A stretch of 64,000 nucleotides of DNA, taken from positions 31,062,958 to 31,126,957 of the forward strand of contig NC_134842.1 of assembly GCF_965363235.1 (NCBI RefSeq), read 5' to 3'. The DNA comes from Mytilus galloprovincialis. Its lineage: Eukaryota; Mollusca; Bivalvia; Mytilida; Mytilidae. This document shows positions 53,951 to 64,000 of the stretch, piece by piece. Below the pieces are notes generated by a model that ran no database searches, was not told the DNA's origin, and saw only the letters and a list, made by a program, of their open reading frames with translations. Positions within the stretch are counted from its first letter, which is position 1. Each line of letters begins with the position of its first letter. The translations under genes and the position numbers were made by a program.

Positions 53951-55560
53951 AACTTTGGACATGCACCTTAGGAAATTTTTAACGCCCGTCCCCTAGTAAC
54001 CTGGGGTTTAAACAGCACGACATAAAAATTCAAAGCTTGAAAATACTTGAAAAGGCATTTATTATTAACTAGTATTAAGAATTACGAATGCGTGAAAGTT
54101 TCACCTGTTTTTTTAACCAGACACATGTTTCATTGATATGCTAATGTTGTCGTATATTTAAGATTCGAAAAACGAATCCCGCCAGGTTCACATGTATATT
54201 TATGCCTTGTTGCAATAAATATTTTCACAAAAGTAGTTTCAAATACCATACTATATACGTTTTCTTGTGACTTAGGGGCTAATTTGCGGACTTATAGACT
54301 ATACTGGTCTAGCTCAGACAGTGAGAACAAATTTTCATTTTTGCTGTTTTATGGTAATTTGCGGCAACGCTTTATTTTATTATATAAATTGTGTTTTTAA
54401 AATAGTATTTGGAAAAAAAATGAATGAATCAAATCGTCTACATATGGCACCATTAATTTCAAAATGAAAGCAAGTTATATAGGATTTTGTGTGTTTTTCA
54501 GTCTTTTCGGTATTGAACTAAACGGAACTAAATGCATGGCGTCAATGTGCACTACCATATGTTTTTACAAGCTACTTATAATTTTCAACCTGGTTCGAAA
54601 TAAAATCATTTACAATATACCAATAACATTCAACTTTCATAATTTAGACGAAACGGTAGGTAAATATTCTGTCTTTGAAATGACATTACATTTTGACACT
54701 TTTTTCAACATTTTACAAATTCATATTACATTGCCAAATTAAATGAAATGTTTTAAAAGAATAATTAAGTTCCATACTAAATTTTAATTAAACCTGGCAA
54801 TTCATCATAAATTTATAATTAATGGCAAGAATAAATGGTTATTTGACTTAATATTAATATAAAACAATTTTATTTGAGTGTAAAAACTATTGAATTAATT
54901 TCAATAGTTTAGATTCAACAACTATAAATTTTCCTGTGTATAAGGGTAATTCAAGTCGAGTCAACTCGATTATTATAATACAAGTTATTCAGATCAGATG
55001 TGCACAACATATGGTTAAGTGTGTCCAGATGCTACTTTACCATAGTATATTAATGCACATTCGACTATTGACATCAAGTAAGGTATTTATACACTACTGA
55101 ACTCTCATTAGTGGAAAATTCAGTAGATTACATATTGATATTATTGTTGGGTGGACATCAATAAGCAATAATCGTTTATTAATGACAGACAAAATGTGCA
55201 TACCTTACTTGCTAGAACCTCATCATCATTCAAATCTCATATAGTAGTATAGTAGTAGTGCAGTTAGTCAAAACATTGTACAAGTGTTGTACTGGAGCTT
55301 ACAAAACTCTGTAATTTCGTCGAACATTCAACTCCATTCATACATCTATCATTAGATTTATCACTTTACTTTAAATGCAAATATCCATTAAACTTAAAAT
55401 TGTTAAATAAATCTCCAGGGGTTAATCCAACATAGTGAATCAATGAGCTGTATAGCTCTGAGGGATAAGATCGCCATAGCTTCTATTTACCTTAGTAATC
55501 TTTCTCAGAAATATTTCAACTGCTTATTTTATAAATCCTGTCATTGTTGTTGTGCTATGG
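53951..55560. other. Intergenic stretch, possible small secreted ORF only
   Basis: The plus-strand frame 54464-54742 begins MKASYIGFCVFFSLFGIELN, which could be a signal peptide, but there is no homologue I know and no clear splice pattern. I do not call a gene. Confidence 0.4.
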
Positions 55561-55564
55561 TAAA

Positions 55565-55880
55565 TGTGCTAATGAGTTGGTTTTTTTGGGGGTTTTTTCT
55601 TTGTTGACATATTTGTTTGTTTTTATACTGATTCAGATTATTACACAATGTTGACTACTGTACCCCTTTTTTGACATTTCTACCTATTATGTCTGTTTGT
55701 TTTGTTCATACATTTTTGTCAGGATAATGAAAATTTATGAGACCATCATACATGTGGGAGCTTTAGCTAATTCATTAGAAAATACGTGTATAAAGTCAGG
55801 AATAATAAAGTTGTGTTCCATTCATTTGATGTGTATGAGTTTTTGATTTTGCCATTTGATTTGGGATTTTACATTTTCAA
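55565..55880 (-). repeat. R3 family repeat, inverted
   Basis: 'cacaatgttgactactgtac', 'tatgtctgtttgttttgttc' and 'tttttgattttgccatttga' are the complement of the R3 copy at 49900-50150. Confidence 0.75.
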
Positions 55881-57060
55881 TTAAAAAAAAGTTCTCTTAC
55901 TTTGTTATGCCTTTGCGTTTTTTGATTCAATCTTAATATAGATTTTCAGCTCTAAAAAATTGCCAATCTCTCTTGCAAATATATTTACAAATGAATAACA
56001 TAATCGATTGTGTTCATTGGCCTTATTTTTGGAAAGAAGGATGTATATTAGATTTATTTGAATTATGTTAGTTATACGTCCTTGTTGGAAATTTAAAAAT
56101 AATCATTACAAAATATTCCTCTTGACTTGGTGTCAAATATTCATTTGTATAAGGCTAACAAATACCAAGAGAACCCTGCTATTCCTTTAGCTTTAGGGTC
56201 ATGCGGTAAAAAATAATACAAGTCCCAACACTCTTCCAAAAATGCAGAAAATTAAAATGACTGTAAAATACAATTTTAAATAAGAGTTTAATAACAAATA
56301 AATTCTACCATGGACGAAATATTTTGGGAAAAGCCTACATAATTAATTTACTTCTTTGGCACAGACAGGAGATTTTTCAAATGAGACGTATGTGGTAGGG
56401 CTGAATAAAACTTATCTTCAAACAGATTGGCCAGGAATACAAGCCACTACAAGAATATATAATGTCGCTCAATGTGTGGGAACTAAATGGCAATTAAGGC
56501 AGGAACTACGTTTTAATAAAACTAAATAAACAAATAGTCCTTCTAATAGTATATATCATCTCAAGAAAAAATAAGAGGTATAAAAAGATGCTCAACAGAT
56601 ATTGACAATAATAATCAGTCATAAACAAAATATTTCATTTGCACACTTTCATAATTATACTACATATTCTGAAAATAGAATGGCTATTTTGAATTTACTT
56701 TCTATACAATAGTTTTTAGATATAGTTGTAACTGAATTAACAAACTTTAATATCTGATTTAAAGAGAGCAAACCCTCATTACAAGCAGCAAAATATTAAC
56801 AATAGCAGGAATGAAATAAAAAACGGTGTTATTCTTCAGAACAGACAAATAAATTAAAGCACTTATATCATAAGCTATATTTTGTTAAGCAATGACTGGT
56901 ATACATGTATATTGACAAATACATCCAGCCAAATTTTAAGAGGAATGATATTGAAACAAACAATGTTAAAGCTTTAATCCCCTAGCCAGAGTCTTTACAT
57001 GAGGTCAAATAAATGCTAACAACATGTAACAAATTAAATCTCAGTTTGCAATTATATATA
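55881..57060. other. Intergenic stretch, nothing recognised
   Basis: AT-rich, with no supported exon or repeat. Confidence 0.45.
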
Positions 57061-57065
57061 TATAG

Positions 57066-57925
57066 ATTCTACCACTGCATTGAGTGTGATACGATAATTA
57101 TCCACTCGAGACAGTTTAATTTTCAAATTTAAAACGTGAGGCTCGCCGAGCGTTTTAAATATTTAAAATTTAACTGTTGAGAGTGGATAAATATCATATT
57201 ACACGAGATTTGGTGGTAGAATCTGTTTCTCTAATGATTCTCAAACAATATGGAGGCAAACGTCTTCCTTCTTTTAGAATGATCTGCAAAAAGATGTGTT
57301 CTTTCTATGTGACGTCATCAGACATCATCGCCTTTTTTCATGCCATCACAATAGGAAAATTCAGAGGAAAGGAAGAAAATTCGATGTCATAATTGGATTT
57401 TAACCAATGAAGAACTGAGATCAAATGAACCACACGTTGATTAAATTTTTTTATACCATGGGTGCAGAAAGGGATATTTCCAAAGAATTAGAGAAATAAA
57501 GATTCTACCACTGCATTGAGTGGGATTGATATTTATCCACTCGAAACATTTAAATTTTTTAATTTAAAACGCGATGCTGGCCGAGCGTTTTAAATATTTA
57601 AAATTTAACCTGTCAAGAGTGGATAAATATCATATTACACTAAATTTGGTGGTGGAATCTGTTTCGCTAATGATTTTTTTAAACAATATGCAGACAAATT
57701 CAATACTTCTTTTCAAATGATCTGAAAAAAGATGTGTTCTTTCTATGTGACGTCATCAGGCATGGTCGTCTTTTTCCTGCCGTCACAATAGGAAAATCAG
57801 AGGAAAGCAAGAAATTCGACGTTATAATTGTATTTTTATCACTGAAGAACTGAGATGAAACAATCCACACGTTGATTAAATAAAAATAATCAACATGTCA
57901 GGAAAGGATTAAATCGTGTAAGAAT
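57066..57925 (+). repeat. Tandem pair of ~435-bp units with palindromic core and TGACGTCA
   Basis: Both units open with 'gattctaccactgcattgag', contain an inverted pair around 'cgccgagcgttttaaatatt', then 'tctatgtgacgtcatcag', and close with 'agaattagagaaat'. Unit 1 is 57066-57498 and unit 2 is 57501-57925. The closing part alone recurs at 59740-59815. TGACGTCA is the consensus CRE site. No gene is present. Confidence 0.85.
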
Positions 57926-59740
57926 TAGAGAAATATATATATATATTTAATTCAGCAGTAGACATAACATTAAATATTAAAACTTATGTAAGTAAAATAT
58001 CATATTTTAATGTAGTGTCTTATCACATCAACAGAAAAAGTCACAACTTAGAATAAGAATAACAAACCTGAACATGCTAAATAGAATTCAATTTTGTCAT
58101 GTTTACATAATAGTAAACATTGTTTGCATTTGGGAGTTATAATCTATAAATTTGTTCATGATTAAATTATAGAGCATTCAATATACAATGTAACATAACT
58201 ATATGCAGTAAAATGACAAAATCACTTGTTTTGAGACATTACAATGATAATTATGTGATATATGGTCATATACCTGAAAAAAATCAGATCTCATAGACCT
58301 AAGGGTGATCTCAACATAAATATAGCAAAATACTTTTGGTATAGATATCATTTGTTTAGGAAATTTTTACAAGTTACAATAAAAAACTAGCAGTTTATGC
58401 AGCAACCCTTTTTATAACCATCATTTGTTTATTGAATTAAAAAAATGCATACTTAGGGAAAATTCCATCCAGAAAATTCATCATTATTTATTGGATACCA
58501 ATTGCAATTTTAATTGATTTCCTTGCAACAGGAAAATTACCTATGCAAATATACAAAGAATAACTTATTGTTTATGAGCTTATATGGAGATTTTGGCAAA
58601 GCCATGAATTCAAATATTCCTACCAATTTAAACATACAAAGAATAACTTATTGTCTATAGGCTTGTCACGGAATAGAAGTTCCTTCATAATATAAGTTCC
58701 AAAAGGAAAATATATTCTAAAATATTATTTCCACAGGAATAAATATTACAGAATATGTTCCTAACGGAATAAATGGTATAGAATATTTGTTCTAACAGGA
58801 ATAGATATTATGACAATGTTTATAACAAACTTTCCATTGGAACTTATGTTAGCTGGAACAAATATACATTGACAGGCTTATATGGTTTGGTCATGAAATC
58901 AAATATCCATGAAAATATAAATTGTCCTCAATCCACAAAATAAATCCAGTTTATGTTAAATAAAGGAATGTTTAATGAGTTACGATATATATTTTGATTG
59001 GTTGAGTTTGAATTATCCTTTTATCAAACGATACCTGTTGCTATGGCAGCACCTTAAGGTAAAGTTGTCATGCAGGATAAACATACAATAATAAAGATAC
59101 ACTCCTAATACACATCCTCTGATAACAATAAATCAACAAGGTATACAAAATATTACAAAATATAAAATGACTACACAAGAATCCTGTTCTGCAGAATCAT
59201 TGAAAGAAAAGTAGTCTTTTAATATACAAAAAGCAGTTTATAGCTACATTTTATTACCCACAATGACATGCATGCATATGTTCTCAATTACAAAAGATAC
59301 ATATAGATTATTACATTGATACAAGTGATACATTGATTTTGCAAAATGTTGTATGTGAACTTGAACATTTTTGTAAAAAGCAGTGAAATAAAAACTTTGA
59401 CATTTCTGGATTATCCAAGAACTTAAATTATTTTCACAGAAAAAAAGAAATGTACAATTATTTTTTCCCAAAGCCATTCTACAACGATTTTCAAGTTTTC
59501 ATACAACATTTTGGAAGCAAACTTTACAAACAACTGACATTGGCAATTTTGTAATATGTCTATTTCACACATTTTGATTGGTCTAACTGTATGCTATTTT
59601 GTAATACCAAAGATTTCCTCCCGCACAGACCATTGGTGTCAAAAAGTATTTACAGCTAAAAAAGTCATATACAACATTTTAGAAGCCCAGCGACGTTATG
59701 ACCCTTTGACTCGGCCAATCATCTTCTGAGATCACCAGCA
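57926..59740. other. Distal flank downstream of thioredoxin reductase
   Basis: 'acaaagaataacttattgt' occurs at 58553 and 58636 around an inserted-looking block (58655-58880) of repeated 'ggaata' phrases. No exon is supported. Part of it could be 3' UTR. Confidence 0.45.
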
Positions 59741-59815
59741 ACCACACGTTGATTAAATTTTTTTATAAAATTGGTTCGGAAAGGGATAAATTTCCATAGA
59801 ATTAGAGAAATAAAC
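59740..59815 (+). repeat. Solo end of the 57-kb tandem repeat unit
   Basis: 'ccacacgttgattaaatttt' and 'agaattagagaaataaa' match the closing part of both units at 57.1-57.9 kb. Confidence 0.8.
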
Positions 59816-60293
59816 ACAAAAAACTGCATCTCAGCAACATTTGTACCTCGACAGTGGTTTACTAACAATGAATATTTCAATGTTTTTTTTGGCAACAAAT
59901 TCTAAAGTCACTACTCCTTGACTATACACAGTCAAACTTTTACATTAAATATAATTATATAACAGTATATAAATGTGACTCACATGTTCAGTGTAAAAGA
60001 GAACACACACAACAAAATTTATTGTAGACACAAATTTTTGCACTATTTTATCTTTTTAATTTTATACATGATTGTTTTTGCTCAAATAAAGGTCATTTTC
60101 AGATCATATAAAAGCTATAAACAAAGTGAAAGATCTTGTATTAATCAGATTGCTTCATCTTCAATGGTGGAAATAAAATAAAATTAAATAAACCAATAAC
60201 AGATGGCAATCAACCGTCCATTGCTCTGTCTGACATGACTACAGGCTTTGGAGCAATTTACATAAAAATATGGTAATTACTCTGTCTTATATA

Positions 60294-60349
60294 CATTACA
60301 TAACATGCATCATCAATTTCATACTTTTAAATTAAATTCATATAAAATG
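60294..60349 (-). promoter_or_regulatory. Weak SECIS candidate in the thioredoxin reductase 3' UTR
   Basis: A selenoprotein mRNA needs a SECIS hairpin. About 145-200 bases after the stop, the minus strand has ATGA, a short AT-only stem (ATTTAATTT against AAATTGAT), an apical loop starting AAAA and then GATGAT, which could supply the UGA side of the quartet. The stem is short and weak, so this is only a candidate. I found no clearly better one by eye. Confidence 0.22.
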
Positions 60350-60491
60350 TCTCTTTTAAATTCTCATTCATGCACATATATTGAAACATTTGCATACCTC
60401 ATACATAAATACTTACAAAATAAACCTCACAATACACACTTAGGAGATTCTTACATTATCAGAGGATAGTAAATAGTAAAAGGAGTGAACT

Positions 60492-63869
<3,378 letters not shown>

Positions 63870-64000
63870 TCATATATACAAATTGTTATCATTTCTGTAA
63901 TTTTATATTTGATTATGATTTTGTGGTATTAAGAGAAAACAAAAATATTCAAACTCAGATCTATTCTTATTGATTACTTTCCATAACCAGGTGTTTTGAT

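Noticed and set aside
54464-54742. Possible small secreted protein starting MKASYIGFCVFFSLFG
   Set aside because: The N-terminus looks like a signal peptide, but the rest has no cysteine pattern or known relatives, there is no clear promoter or splice site, and a frame of this length is expected now and then in AT-rich DNA.

Overview
The window is AT-rich animal nuclear DNA, most likely from a bivalve mollusc of the genus Mytilus. The evidence is spliced genes with GT/AG introns, very dense short interspersed repeats of types I recall from mussel genomes (for example elements carrying 'gagtgccaatgagacaac' and 'cgggttgttgtctc'), many foldback elements and tRNA-derived SINEs, and the animal gene content. 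Nothing bacterial or organellar is present. The host genes I can support all lie on the minus strand.

Layout, left to right. (1) 0-6.5 kb: two tandem paralogous genes for a small secreted Cys-rich protein of prokineticin/astakine (colipase-fold) type. The right copy is complete (three exons, 113 aa). The left copy continues beyond the left edge. (2) 6.6-13.9 kb: repeats, including a TTA-flanked MITE and a decayed coding region of a multicopy mobile-type protein (9.9-11.9 kb). (3) 14.1-15.2 kb: a two-exon gene for a small single-pass membrane protein. It has a membrane-proximal RGCSYDVT-Tyr motif shared with the gene at 45.2-46.9 kb. (4) 16.6-19.25 kb: a foldback element with inverted repeats of about 470 bp around an array of about 175-bp monomers. 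(5) 19.6-28.85 kb: an SLC46-like MFS transporter gene, four exons, 492 aa, with a repeat-filled last intron of about 6 kb. (6) 29.0-35.7 kb: a full-length L1/Tx1-like LINE with open ORF1 and ORF2, a poly(A) end and a matching 10-bp target duplication, inserted 178 bp upstream of the transporter start codon. (7) 35.8-44.8 kb: a head-to-head tRNA-SINE palindrome, MITEs and a tandem duplication with a MITE at its junction. (8) 45.2-46.9 kb: a single-exon 557-codon gene, the larger RGCSYDVT membrane protein, with a stray duplicated piece of its own coding sequence just downstream. (9) 47-60 kb: no recognisable gene, only repeats. (10) 60.5-63.8 kb: the last five coding exons of a thioredoxin reductase ending Gly-Cys-Sec-Gly, with in-frame UGA read as selenocysteine. 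The rest of that gene lies beyond the right edge.

I see no shared pathway among the genes; the window looks like ordinary gene-poor bivalve chromosome. The most novel items are the RGCSYDVT membrane-protein family with a conserved ITSM-like tyrosine motif, the satellite-carrying foldback element, the extra open frames between ORF1 and ORF2 of the LINE, and the tandem prokineticin-like genes with a shared GATA-type site.
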